From positions 710 through 35,419 of the forward strand of contig DBHR01000114.1 in assembly GCA_002296225.1 (NCBI GenBank): a stretch of DNA of 34,710 bases. The letters are read 5' to 3'. Below the pieces are notes generated by a model that worked only from the letters and a program-made list of their open reading frames with translations, did not search any database and was not told where the DNA came from. This document shows, piece after piece, positions 1 through 6,906 of the stretch. A program made the translations under genes and the position numbers. The stretch is from Acidobacteria bacterium UBA823 (lineage in GTDB: Bacteria; Acidobacteriota; Vicinamibacteria; Vicinamibacterales; UBA823). Positions within the stretch are counted from its first letter, which is position 1. Every line of letters starts with the position of its first letter.

Positions 1-1
1 C

Positions 2-439
2 GCCCACATGTTCATCTTCTATTACGCAGTGCTGTCCGAAGTGAGTCCCCCAACCGCGTTGTCACCATTCGCGGCATCAGCGATCACGGGTGGCAACCCA
101 TTCCGAACGATGATGCTGACCTGGAAGTACACGCTTCCCGCGTTCCTCGTGCCATTCACGTTTACCCTAAATCCCGAGGGTTTGGGTATCCTGCTTCAAG
201 CACCGTGGCCGGACGTGATCCGGACGACGTTGACAGCGATGGCTGGTATCGCAGCACTTGCGATGGGGCTGGGCGGCTGGCTCGTGATCAAAGCTGGCCG
301 GACCGAGCGCCTCCTCGCCATCAGCGGGGGCTTACTGCTCTTCTACGCCAGCCCGGCGACCGATATCACCGGCGCAGCAGCGGTCGCGCTCGCGGTCGTG
401 CTCCATCTCGCACGCGTGCGCTGCGGCACAGTGACCTGA
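2..439 (+). CDS. TRAP transporter fused permease, C-terminal part (5' end outside window)
   Basis: This is the C-terminal end of a TRAP transporter permease of the fused small/large subunit type (DctQM, or 4TM/12TM fusion), which imports organic acids or similar solutes with an ion gradient and a periplasmic binding protein. The frame is open from base 2, so the start lies upstream. The visible 145 residues begin with the family-typical segment FYYAVLSEVSPPTALSPFAA, followed by a Gly-Asn-Pro-Phe-Arg stretch. Three or four hydrophobic segments follow, the last near residues 100-140, and the protein ends in a short polar tail. The binding-protein gene is not visible, so the substrate cannot be named. 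The next gene starts 90 nt downstream on the same strand and looks functionally unrelated. Confidence 0.82.
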   Translation, partial: AHMFIFYYAVLSEVSPPTALSPFAASAITGGNPFRTMMLTWKYTLPAFLVPFTFTLNPEGLGILLQAPWPDVIRTTLTAMAGIAALAMGLGGWLVIKAGRTERLLAISGGLLLFYASPATDITGAAAVALAVVLHLARVRCGTVT

Positions 440-529
440 ACCGGTTCATTTCTGACTGGTGGTTTTCAGTAGGAGCATCGTCAACTCAACAATGAACTAT
501 CTACACAACGGCCGGCACACATTGGCGTT

Positions 530-1552
530 ATGAGAAAACTACGGGTCCTGGCGTTGATGCACGACTACATGGTGCCGCCGGAGGACACCTCGGGATACGA
601 CCTCGCCACGGTCCAATGGAAAACCGAGTACGACGTCCTCTCGACACTGGCCGACTTGGGTCACGAGGTCCAGCAACTCGGTGTGAAGGACGAGCTGGAC
701 GCCGTCCGCCAGGCGATCAGCAAGGGCAACCCGCACATCACCTTTAACCTGCTCGAAGCGTTTCACGAAGTCGGCACATTCGACCAGAACCTCGTGGCCT
801 ACCTCGAACTCCTGCGAATGCCCTACACGGGCTGCAATCCGAGAGGCCTCCTGCTATCACGCGACAAAGCACTCTCAAGGAAACTCCTGGCGTATCACCG
901 GATCCCGGTGCCCAGCTTCACCGTCTGCCGGTTCGGCTGCACCGTCAAGCGCCCTAAGTGGATGGGGTTTCCGCTCATCGTGAAATCGCTGACGCAGGAT
1001 GCCTCAATCGGCATCTCGCAGGCCTCGGTGGTCCGCGACGACGCCAAGCTCGTTGAGCGTGTACAGTTCGTCCACGAGAGCCTCGGCACCGACGCAATCA
1101 TCGAACAGTTCGTCGAGGGGCGCGAGCTGTATGTCGGTGTGATCGGCAACCATCGCTTACAGTGCTTCCCTGTCTGGGAACTAAAATTTACGAAGATGCC
1201 AAACGACGTGCACCGAATCGCCACCGAGCGCGTCAAGTGGAGCCACAAGTATCAACGGAAACACGGGATCACAACCGGCGTTGCCAAGCGACTCTCGGAG
1301 AAGCTGGCGACGCGCATCTACCGCGTCTGCCGTCACGTCTATCGCACGCTCGAGCTAAGCGGGTACGCGCGAATTGACATACGGCTAGCCGAGAACGGGC
1401 AATTCTATGTGCTGGAAGCCAACCCCAACCCCCAGATCGCCTACGGTGAGGATTTCGCGGAGTCGGCAGAGTGCGCGGGCGTGTCGTACGAAGCGCTGCT
1501 GCAGCGGATTCTCAATAACGGCCTGAACTGGCAGCCAGAGCATAAGGGCTGA
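530..1552 (+). CDS. ATP-grasp ligase related to D-alanine-D-alanine ligase, substrate unknown
   Basis: A 340-residue ATP-grasp enzyme of the Ddl-like group, which joins a carboxylate to an amine through an acyl phosphate. An N-terminal Rossmann-like domain (about 1-105) is followed by the ATP-grasp fold. Visible elements are YTGCNPRGLLLSRDKALSRK (99-118), the PLIVKS lysine strand (148-153), IIEQFVEGREL (190-200), and metal-binding positions D283 in RIDIR plus E296 and N298 in VLEANPN. The N-terminus reads RVLALMHDYMVPPED and lacks the Gly-rich G-x-S-x-E motif of true cell-wall Ddl, so a different dipeptide or amino-acid substrate is likely. No mur, fts or ddl neighbours are present. The start is the first ATG; no clear ribosome site precedes it. 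The 3' end faces the opposite-strand gene at 1565, 12 nt away. The family call is firm, the substrate is not. Confidence 0.8.
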   Translation: MRKLRVLALMHDYMVPPEDTSGYDLATVQWKTEYDVLSTLADLGHEVQQLGVKDELDAVRQAISKGNPHITFNLLEAFHEVGTFDQNLVAYLELLRMPYTGCNPRGLLLSRDKALSRKLLAYHRIPVPSFTVCRFGCTVKRPKWMGFPLIVKSLTQDASIGISQASVVRDDAKLVERVQFVHESLGTDAIIEQFVEGRELYVGVIGNHRLQCFPVWELKFTKMPNDVHRIATERVKWSHKYQRKHGITTGVAKRLSEKLATRIYRVCRHVYRTLELSGYARIDIRLAENGQFYVLEANPNPQIAYGEDFAESAECAGVSYEALLQRILNNGLNWQPEHKG

Positions 1553-1564
1553 CCCACGTACGGA

Positions 1565-2665
1565 TCACAACACACGTGTGATGGCCTCACCGATGAAATA
1601 CCCCACTGCGGCAACACCAAAGCCCACGACGAACATGTCCCGTCCACTTGCCCAGACGCTCCGACCCGTGAAAAGACTCCGGGCGGCACCGATTGCGAAG
1701 TGTGCCGACATGCTGATGATCAGCGATACCCAGAGCGCTACGGGAGCGTCCAGTGCGAGAAACGGTGCTATTGGTATCAGGGCGCCGACCGCCGTCGCGG
1801 TCCCGGTCACCCAGCCGTCAATCGCCGGGGTAAGTTCGGCCGCGGTCAACTGCAGCTCCTCACGCACCTTGACCTCGAGCGCCTGAGCCGGGTCGCGCAT
1901 TATCAGCCTAGCAGTCTCTTTCGCACGCTCGGCCGTAAAGCCCTTTACTTCATAGATGAGCGCGAGCTCCTCTTCTTCGACGTCAGGCATCAGTTCCAAC
2001 TCGTCGCGCTCCATCTCAATCTGGTGAGCGTGGACCTCGGCTGCACTCTTTGCGGCCAAGTAGCCGCTCGAGCCCATCGACAGTGCGTCCGCGATGGCGC
2101 CGGCGATGCCGCTGATAATCACAATGGTCGGGCTGACGCCAGCACCGATCACGCCCGCGACCAGGCCGAAGTTCGCGGTCAGTCCGTCGTTGAACCCGTA
2201 GACGACGCTGCGAAGATACCCGCCGCGGCCGCCCGCGTGCCAAGGCTCGCCCTCCCGCCCAAGTAAACTCGACAGTTCTTGCGCGTGTTCGGCCGACTCG
2301 GTCGCGATCTGGAACGCGGCGTCGTGTACCGAAGAGGGTCCGGTCCCGTGGGCCAGGCGGAGGTAGGCGGTGACCTCGCGCCCTTCCTCGGCCAAGAGCA
2401 TTGGCAAGACCGTCTCCGCACCAAACCTCCGCGCCATCCACGCGAGCGTCCGCGTCCGCCAAGAGGGTCGGTGTGTGGGAATCGGCTGCGCCTCCTCGGC
2501 GAACAGCGCTTCCCAACGTTGCACGTGGCGGTCTTCGACGGTGGCAAGCCGCTCAAACAGCTTCCGCCGAGATTCATCGGCCTCAACGCCAGCAAGGGCG
2601 CGGTAGAGAAACGCCGCGTCCCGCTCGTCGCGATAGTGTTCAACCCAACGTGGGTCAGTTGTCAC
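1565..2665 (-). CDS. Ferritin-like plus VIT1/CCC1 membrane protein (MbfA-like iron exporter)
   Basis: A predicted 366-residue inner-membrane metal transporter with two domains. Residues 1-135 form a ferritin-like four-helix bundle with acidic/His ligands at E14, E44-x-x-H47, E93/E94 and the ESAEH segment (123-127). Residues 145-366 are a VIT1/CCC1 domain: YGFNDGLTANFGLVAGV (156-172), GIAGAIADALSMGSSGYLAA (187-206), a Glu-rich cytosolic helical pair (209-275) and two further membrane segments (284-365). This order matches MbfA of alphaproteobacteria, a membrane ferritin that exports iron. I start it at the GTG at 2665, just before the conserved helix; the frame stays open upstream to 2893, but that extension lies on top of the preceding gene. 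The GTG overlaps the upstream cupredoxin-like gene by 11 nt, so the two are probably translationally coupled. It is the last gene of a metal/electron-transfer operon. Confidence 0.85.
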   Translation of the reverse strand: MTTDPRWVEHYRDERDAAFLYRALAGVEADESRRKLFERLATVEDRHVQRWEALFAEEAQPIPTHRPSWRTRTLAWMARRFGAETVLPMLLAEEGREVTAYLRLAHGTGPSSVHDAAFQIATESAEHAQELSSLLGREGEPWHAGGRGGYLRSVVYGFNDGLTANFGLVAGVIGAGVSPTIVIISGIAGAIADALSMGSSGYLAAKSAAEVHAHQIEMERDELELMPDVEEEELALIYEVKGFTAERAKETARLIMRDPAQALEVKVREELQLTAAELTPAIDGWVTGTATAVGALIPIAPFLALDAPVALWVSLIISMSAHFAIGAARSLFTGRSVWASGRDMFVVGFGVAAVGYFIGEAITRVL

Positions 2666-3392
2666 GTGACGAAACCACTTCCCCGGACGGCTGCATGTCG
2701 ACGCGAACCTCCGTGACCCCGTCCGTGGCCACGGTAACGGCATGGAAAGCGACCCCAAGTTGCTCGTGCCAAATGCGTAACTCATACGTGCCAGGTGGCA
2801 CATCCTCAATGCGAAACGACCCGTCTGCCGCCGAAACAACCGCGCGGTCAACCGAGGCCATGACGAACCCGCGCATCCAGGTGTGGGTATCACAGACCAG
2901 CCGAATTAGTCCTCGGGCCGTTAACTGCCGCGTGATCGTAAGACCAGGCATCGGGATCGCCACGTTGAAAAGCGAACGCCCGTCTTCGGCATACGCGTGG
3001 CTCGTGTGCAGTACATCGTCGGCGCTTGTCAGTGCTATTTGCTCGCCGGGACGTGACACCTGCACGCGAGGCTGAAAGCGGCAGCCGTCGTTCGACACGA
3101 GAATCGGCGGAGCCCCAGTCGGCGCGGCAAGACCCACGACCGTGACGACGGCGTTCGCCAGCCCACCCTCTGCATCAACGAGGACCGACTCGTCGGGCAC
3201 GGTCTCGCCGCAGACGTCGACATTTGTCGTCACCGTGAGCGGTTCGATCGACCCTGGCACCGCAGTGGTCACCCGCCCGGCAATGACGCCTGTCTGCGCG
3301 CCCATTGACACGGCCGCACCGATGCCCAGCAACACGACCCCGCACACCGCCGCTCTCACGGCGCGGCACGAACCGGGTCTCGATACTCCCAT
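2655..3392 (-). CDS. Secreted cupredoxin-like protein with C-terminal carboxypeptidase-regulatory-like domain
   Basis: A 245-residue exported protein. A signal peptide occupies about residues 1-33 (hydrophobic run CGVVLLGIGAAVSMGAQ). The middle has a plastocyanin-like fold with a plausible type 1 copper set: H129/H132 in VLHTSHAY, C167 and H170 in LVCDTHTWM, and M173. C61 and C104 could form a disulfide. Residues about 185-235 (DGSFRIEDVPPGTYELRIWH) resemble the carboxypeptidase-regulatory beta-sandwich. Proteins of this build often sit beside cytochromes, and the role here is probably periplasmic electron transfer. ATG 3392 is chosen because GGTGGGA lies 8 nt upstream; an in-frame GTG at 3410 is the alternative. 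It overlaps the cytochrome gene upstream by 37 nt and the ferritin/VIT gene downstream by 11 nt. Copper binding is inferred only from residue spacing. Confidence 0.72.
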   Translation of the reverse strand: MGVSRPGSCRAVRAAVCGVVLLGIGAAVSMGAQTGVIAGRVTTAVPGSIEPLTVTTNVDVCGETVPDESVLVDAEGGLANAVVTVVGLAAPTGAPPILVSNDGCRFQPRVQVSRPGEQIALTSADDVLHTSHAYAEDGRSLFNVAIPMPGLTITRQLTARGLIRLVCDTHTWMRGFVMASVDRAVVSAADGSFRIEDVPPGTYELRIWHEQLGVAFHAVTVATDGVTEVRVDMQPSGEVVSSRDN

Positions 3393-4426
3393 AGCAAATA
3401 TCCCACCCACTGCATCTGTTGGTGTTGCCGATTAACGACCGGGATGCGCACGCCCCACGCCGCGGCTAGCGCTCCGGTTTTCGTGAGCCCTTTGCGAAGC
3501 TGCGGGGTCAGCGCAAGCCGGTCATCGACACCGTTGAGTTCCACGCCGAGCGACCAGGCGCTCGGCAATCCTGAGAAGTCGCGTCCGGCATGGATGTTAT
3601 AGATCAACTCGGTCGCTTCGCCCGCCCCTTTTATCGGCACCTCGAGCTTCAACTGGGTCTGCAGCGTGAAATGCCGAAGGGCGAAGCCGGCCAACAGAGA
3701 CGGCTCCAGCACCGTTGTGCCGCCCCCAAGGCCACGACTCTCACTTCCGCTGGGCATCTTCACCTCGACCGCACCGCTGAAAATTCGCGTTGATGCACGG
3801 TCCGCATGCAGCACATACTTCGCACCCAGCGAGACGTCACCGAGGCCGGTCGACGCAGTGACCGAGTCGGGCACGTTCATCTGCCAAGGCACGCTGACCT
3901 CAACCTGACCGCGCGCGCCAACCCGTCGCTCGTAGACCGCCTTAATTTTCAGGTCGTCGTCGTTATGCGACACCGACGGTCGGATTTTGACTTCGTTCTC
4001 GGGAAAGGCCTTCTCCGTAAAGATTGGCACGGAGAAATTCAGGTTGCCAAGTGGCCAGCTAGGCTCGGAACAGAATGTGCGAATGTAGCCAATGAGCGCG
4101 TGGATTTGATCTTGGCCCAACGCATCACCGTAGCCCGGCATTTGTGATGATAATCCGGCCACGGGCCCGCCTTGGGCGATCACGATCTCCCAATCGGCAT
4201 CTGGCTCAGGCGTCGTCACCGAGCAGTCAGTGAAGTCCATCGGCTCAACCGTCACAGTCCGCACGGCGACCTGGCCGGTGCCATCCTCGGCGTGGCAACC
4301 AGCGCACCACGCGGTGTACATCTCGCGGGGGGTCGAGGGCACTTGAGCGGTGACACTGATGGGAACCAAGAGTGTTACGAACGAGGCAACCCGGACGAAG
4401 ACCGCACGCCTTCCACCGTCAAGCAT
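3356..4426 (-). CDS. Single-haem cytochrome c fused to a predicted outer-membrane beta-barrel
   Basis: A 356-residue exported protein. A signal peptide (1-28, ending SVTAQ) is followed by a cytochrome c domain with haem motif CAGCH at 41-45 and a likely axial Met at 96 in SSQMPGYG, ending around residue 120. Residues 125-356 alternate polar and hydrophobic positions in short strands (for example KYVLHADRASTRIFSGAVEV), as in outer-membrane barrels of the phenol-degradation MetA type, and the chain ends LLWEYRDPVRAAP. A cytochrome fused in front of a barrel recalls Cyc2 iron oxidases, although at 356 residues this is shorter than the Cyc2 proteins I know of. It is the first gene of a three-gene overlapping operon with a promoter directly upstream, and GAGAGG abuts the ATG. 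The cytochrome call is firm; the barrel is inferred from strand pattern. Confidence 0.75.
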   Translation of the reverse strand: MLDGGRRAVFVRVASFVTLLVPISVTAQVPSTPREMYTAWCAGCHAEDGTGQVAVRTVTVEPMDFTDCSVTTPEPDADWEIVIAQGGPVAGLSSQMPGYGDALGQDQIHALIGYIRTFCSEPSWPLGNLNFSVPIFTEKAFPENEVKIRPSVSHNDDDLKIKAVYERRVGARGQVEVSVPWQMNVPDSVTASTGLGDVSLGAKYVLHADRASTRIFSGAVEVKMPSGSESRGLGGGTTVLEPSLLAGFALRHFTLQTQLKLEVPIKGAGEATELIYNIHAGRDFSGLPSAWSLGVELNGVDDRLALTPQLRKGLTKTGALAAAWGVRIPVVNRQHQQMQWVGYLLWEYRDPVRAAP

Positions 4427-4432
4427 CCTCTC

Positions 4433-4461
4433 ACTATAGGTAGTCGATCACGTGGAGGCAA
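4433..4461 (-). promoter_or_regulatory. Sigma70-type promoter of the cytochrome/cupredoxin/ferritin operon
   Basis: On the minus strand a -35 element TTGCCT (4461-4456) and a -10 element TATAGT (4438-4433) are separated by 17 nt. The -10 ends six bases before the ATG at 4426, so the transcript would start at or within a base or two of the start codon and be essentially leaderless. GAGAGG fills the space between the -10 and the ATG. The call rests on sequence match only. Confidence 0.5.
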
Positions 4462-4515
4462 CGCATGGATCGATCTCCAAACTGAGACTCGGTCTTATCT
4501 TTTCCTTGACACGCT

Positions 4516-6360
4516 TCAAAGCGATGTGGGGTTGCGGGCCGGGGCCGCCGGCGTGGGCGGCAGGTCGGGCGTGAAGTCCTCCCCGGGATTGATAAAGCGA
4601 TCCCGCTCAAGCCTGTACTGCTTCTCGTGAAGTTGACGATACCGGCCATCGAGCGCTAGCAGCTCCACATGACTTCCGCGCTCAACGATCTCACCCCTCT
4701 CGATCACGAGAATCTGATCCGCGCTCTGAATCGTAGAGAGGCGATGCGCTATGACAAACGTCGTTCGCCCGTGCCGGAGGCTGCGCAGGCCGTCTTGAAT
4801 AAAGCCTTCGCTCTCGCTATCAAGGCTTGACGTCGCCTCGTCAAGAATCAAAATGCGCGGGTCGGCGAGTATAGCCCGGGCGATGGCAACCCGCTGCCGC
4901 TGCCCACCAGACAATTTCACGCCCCGTTCCCCAACCACGGTGTCATAGCCGTCTTTGAACTCGCTGATGAATTCGTCGCAGTGCGCGACCCGGCTGACCC
5001 GACGAATTTCGTCCGGCGTCGCATCCGGCCGCGCGAACCGGATGTTGTCGGCCACGGTGCCGTCGAACAGAAAGTTCTCTTGCAGCACAACACCGAGATG
5101 TTTACGGTAGTCTCGTAGTCGGAGCGACTCCAGATCCAAGCCATCCACGGTGACCCGACCAGACTTAGGGCGATTGAACGCGAGGACCAGGCTGATCAGC
5201 GTGCTCTTGCCAGACCCGCTGGACCCCACCAAAGCCGTGGTCGTGCCTGCCTTGGCCTCAAACGACACGTCTCGAAGTACTGGCACTCCTTCGACGTACT
5301 CGAAGCACACGCCTTCGCAAGTCACATCTCCACGCACCTCGGGCAACGGCCGCCGAACTGCATCCTCTTCGTCTTCGGTCGCCATCTGGCGAATCTCGCG
5401 GATCCGATCGAGGCCAGCGAACGCTTCGGTGATCTGCGTGCCGATCGAAGCGATTTGAACCAGAGGTGCCGCCACCAGCCCTGTGAAGAAGATGTAGGCG
5501 ATGAAATCGCCGAGCGTCATCGTCCCGGCGAGTATCGCCTGGCCACCAACGAGAACCATGAGCACGCCGATGGCCCCGATGACCAGCGTCGAGACAGCGC
5601 TAATCGCCGACACCCCAGTGATCGTCTTGGCCACGTTGCGAAGCAGCCGATGTGTACCATTCGCGAACACCCGCTGCTCACGCCGTTCAACGGTGTAGGC
5701 CTTGACAATCCGGATGCCACCCAACGTTTCATTCAGGCGGCCAGTAACATCGGCATTCATCTTGCCTCGCTCGCGAAATAGCGGACGCAAGCGTTTAAAG
5801 GCGGTGGCCATCGTGCCACCGAACGCTAATAGAATCAGCAAGGTGACTGACGTCAGCTGCCAGCTCAGGTAGAACAGGACGCCAAGTGCGATCACAGCGG
5901 TGACAAGACCACCGCTCAATTGCACGAGGCCCGTCCCGACAAGATTCCTGATCCCCTCCGCGTCGGTCATAATCCTGGAGATCAGGACGCCGGTTTTCGT
6001 CGAATCAAAGAAACCGACCGGAAGGCGGGTCACGTGGACCTGCACGCGTTTACGCATTTCCGTGATCGCGCGCTGGGCCGCAACCCCGAGCACTTGCGAG
6101 AGCGCAAACCCCGTCACAGCTTGGACCGCCGCCGCCAAACCAATGGCCAGCGCCAGTGTCAACAGCAGTTCGCTACGCTGGTTCGCGATCACGTCGTCGA
6201 TGAGGTACTTCGAGGACGCAGGCAGAACGAGTCCAGCCAGCCGATTCACCAGCATCAGCGTTAGGCCGACCGCGAGGCGGGAGCGGTGGATCCAAACCAA
6301 CTCGCGCGCTTCGACCCAAGCGCCGCGTACCGACACTTGTCGCGCCGCGGTATCCGTCAC
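4516..6360 (-). CDS. ABC exporter, fused permease/ATPase (MsbA-like)
   Basis: A 614-residue half-transporter with a six-helix permease domain (about 20-325) and an ATPase domain (about 340-590). It probably works as a homodimer exporting lipid or drug-like substrates across the inner membrane. ATPase motifs are intact: Walker A GSSGSGKST (379-387), Q-loop VLQENF (Q427), signature LSGGQRQR (483-490), Walker B ILILDEA (503-509) and H-loop IAHRLS (H539). The C-terminal tail is proline-rich. I use the GTG at 6360 because GAAGG lies 8 nt upstream (6373-6369) and the protein then begins VTDTAARQ; ATG 6396 is an alternative. It is 89 nt upstream of the cytochrome operon on the same strand, which has its own promoter. 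Its resemblance to MsbA together with lpxB in the window makes a lipid A flippase possible, but a multidrug role fits equally well. Confidence 0.88.
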   Translation of the reverse strand: MTDTAARQVSVRGAWVEARELVWIHRSRLAVGLTLMLVNRLAGLVLPASSKYLIDDVIANQRSELLLTLALAIGLAAAVQAVTGFALSQVLGVAAQRAITEMRKRVQVHVTRLPVGFFDSTKTGVLISRIMTDAEGIRNLVGTGLVQLSGGLVTAVIALGVLFYLSWQLTSVTLLILLAFGGTMATAFKRLRPLFRERGKMNADVTGRLNETLGGIRIVKAYTVERREQRVFANGTHRLLRNVAKTITGVSAISAVSTLVIGAIGVLMVLVGGQAILAGTMTLGDFIAYIFFTGLVAAPLVQIASIGTQITEAFAGLDRIREIRQMATEDEEDAVRRPLPEVRGDVTCEGVCFEYVEGVPVLRDVSFEAKAGTTTALVGSSGSGKSTLISLVLAFNRPKSGRVTVDGLDLESLRLRDYRKHLGVVLQENFLFDGTVADNIRFARPDATPDEIRRVSRVAHCDEFISEFKDGYDTVVGERGVKLSGGQRQRVAIARAILADPRILILDEATSSLDSESEGFIQDGLRSLRHGRTTFVIAHRLSTIQSADQILVIERGEIVERGSHVELLALDGRYRQLHEKQYRLERDRFINPGEDFTPDLPPTPAAPARNPTSL

Positions 6361-6626
6361 AGGCGTACCCTTCGTTCGGCTCGCTCGGCCGAACATCCTA
6401 TCCGACCAGACTACGGCCACGCACGCGCCCTTCGCTCAGTTGAATATCCCATTGAACCATACTACCGCGTCTCCCCTGCACCACGCGACTGCCGTCGCAA
6501 GCCCGGATCAGTTTTTATTGGACGGTCAAAGCACCCACCTGAGAACAGCGGGGGCCGAGCCGCCCGATGAGACGAACCGCTCGGGCCAAATTGAAACTGG
6601 AAAGCCGGAAGCCGAGTTATGATTGG
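6361..6626. other. 266-nt divergent intergenic region
   Basis: This gap separates the leftward ABC exporter from the rightward small gene and is the longest noncoding stretch in the window. It holds the GAAGG ribosome site of the exporter (6373-6369). I could not find a convincing -35/-10 pair on either strand; TAGGAT (minus strand, 6400-6395) is a weak -10. A long plus-strand frame crosses it but only as the antisense extension of the exporter gene. Confidence 0.5.
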
Positions 6627-6857
6627 ATGATGTTAAAGGGAACGCGGCAGGCCATTCTCCGGCGGGTGCAGCCAATCAGCATCCATGGCCAGGTTTCCTG
6701 GGACGTGTCCTTTTCTGATTCCAAGGACCCCGAGGGGACGGTGCACACGGTGCGCGTCGGCCCTGAAGCGGTGGATCACGACCTAGCGCCAAATGACCCT
6801 ATCAGACTCGAATACCTCATGGGCGCCGTCACGTCTATACGGCACAGTGAATCCTAG
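6627..6857 (+). CDS. Small hypothetical protein, 76 residues
   Basis: A short protein I do not recognise. From the ATG at 6627 (a second ATG follows at once) it is 76 residues, with a basic start MMLKGTRQAILRRVQ, alternating beta-type stretches (QVSWDVSFSD, TVHTVRVGP), an acidic segment AVDHDLAPND and the end RLEYLMGAVTSIRHSES. It has no signal peptide or membrane helix, and the strand-rich pattern suggests a small cytosolic beta-barrel fold. The frame extends upstream to an ATG at 6567, but the added residues look like noncoding translation. It stands 49 nt before the M28 peptidase gene on the same strand. No function can be assigned. Confidence 0.45.
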   Translation: MMLKGTRQAILRRVQPISIHGQVSWDVSFSDSKDPEGTVHTVRVGPEAVDHDLAPNDPIRLEYLMGAVTSIRHSES

Positions 6858-6906
6858 CCACAGATCACCGTCGCCTCCAGAGTCTCAAACGTTGAAGATT
6901 GATTAG

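Noticed and set aside
1571..1580. Palindrome CACACGTGTG, with a 6-bp inverted repeat at 1564-1582, near the convergent junction
   Set aside because: The stem is short and has no T-run, and most of it lies in the ferritin/VIT coding end, so I do not call it a terminator or operator.
2401..3075. Long plus-strand reading frame opposite the cupredoxin-like and ferritin/VIT genes
   Set aside because: The translation is rich in Arg, Ser and Thr without a coherent fold. The minus-strand genes have clear family motifs and overlap it fully.
5900..6622. 240-residue plus-strand reading frame across the ABC exporter
   Set aside because: It is antisense to the exporter permease domain and shows no domain. 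It is a GC-rich shadow frame.
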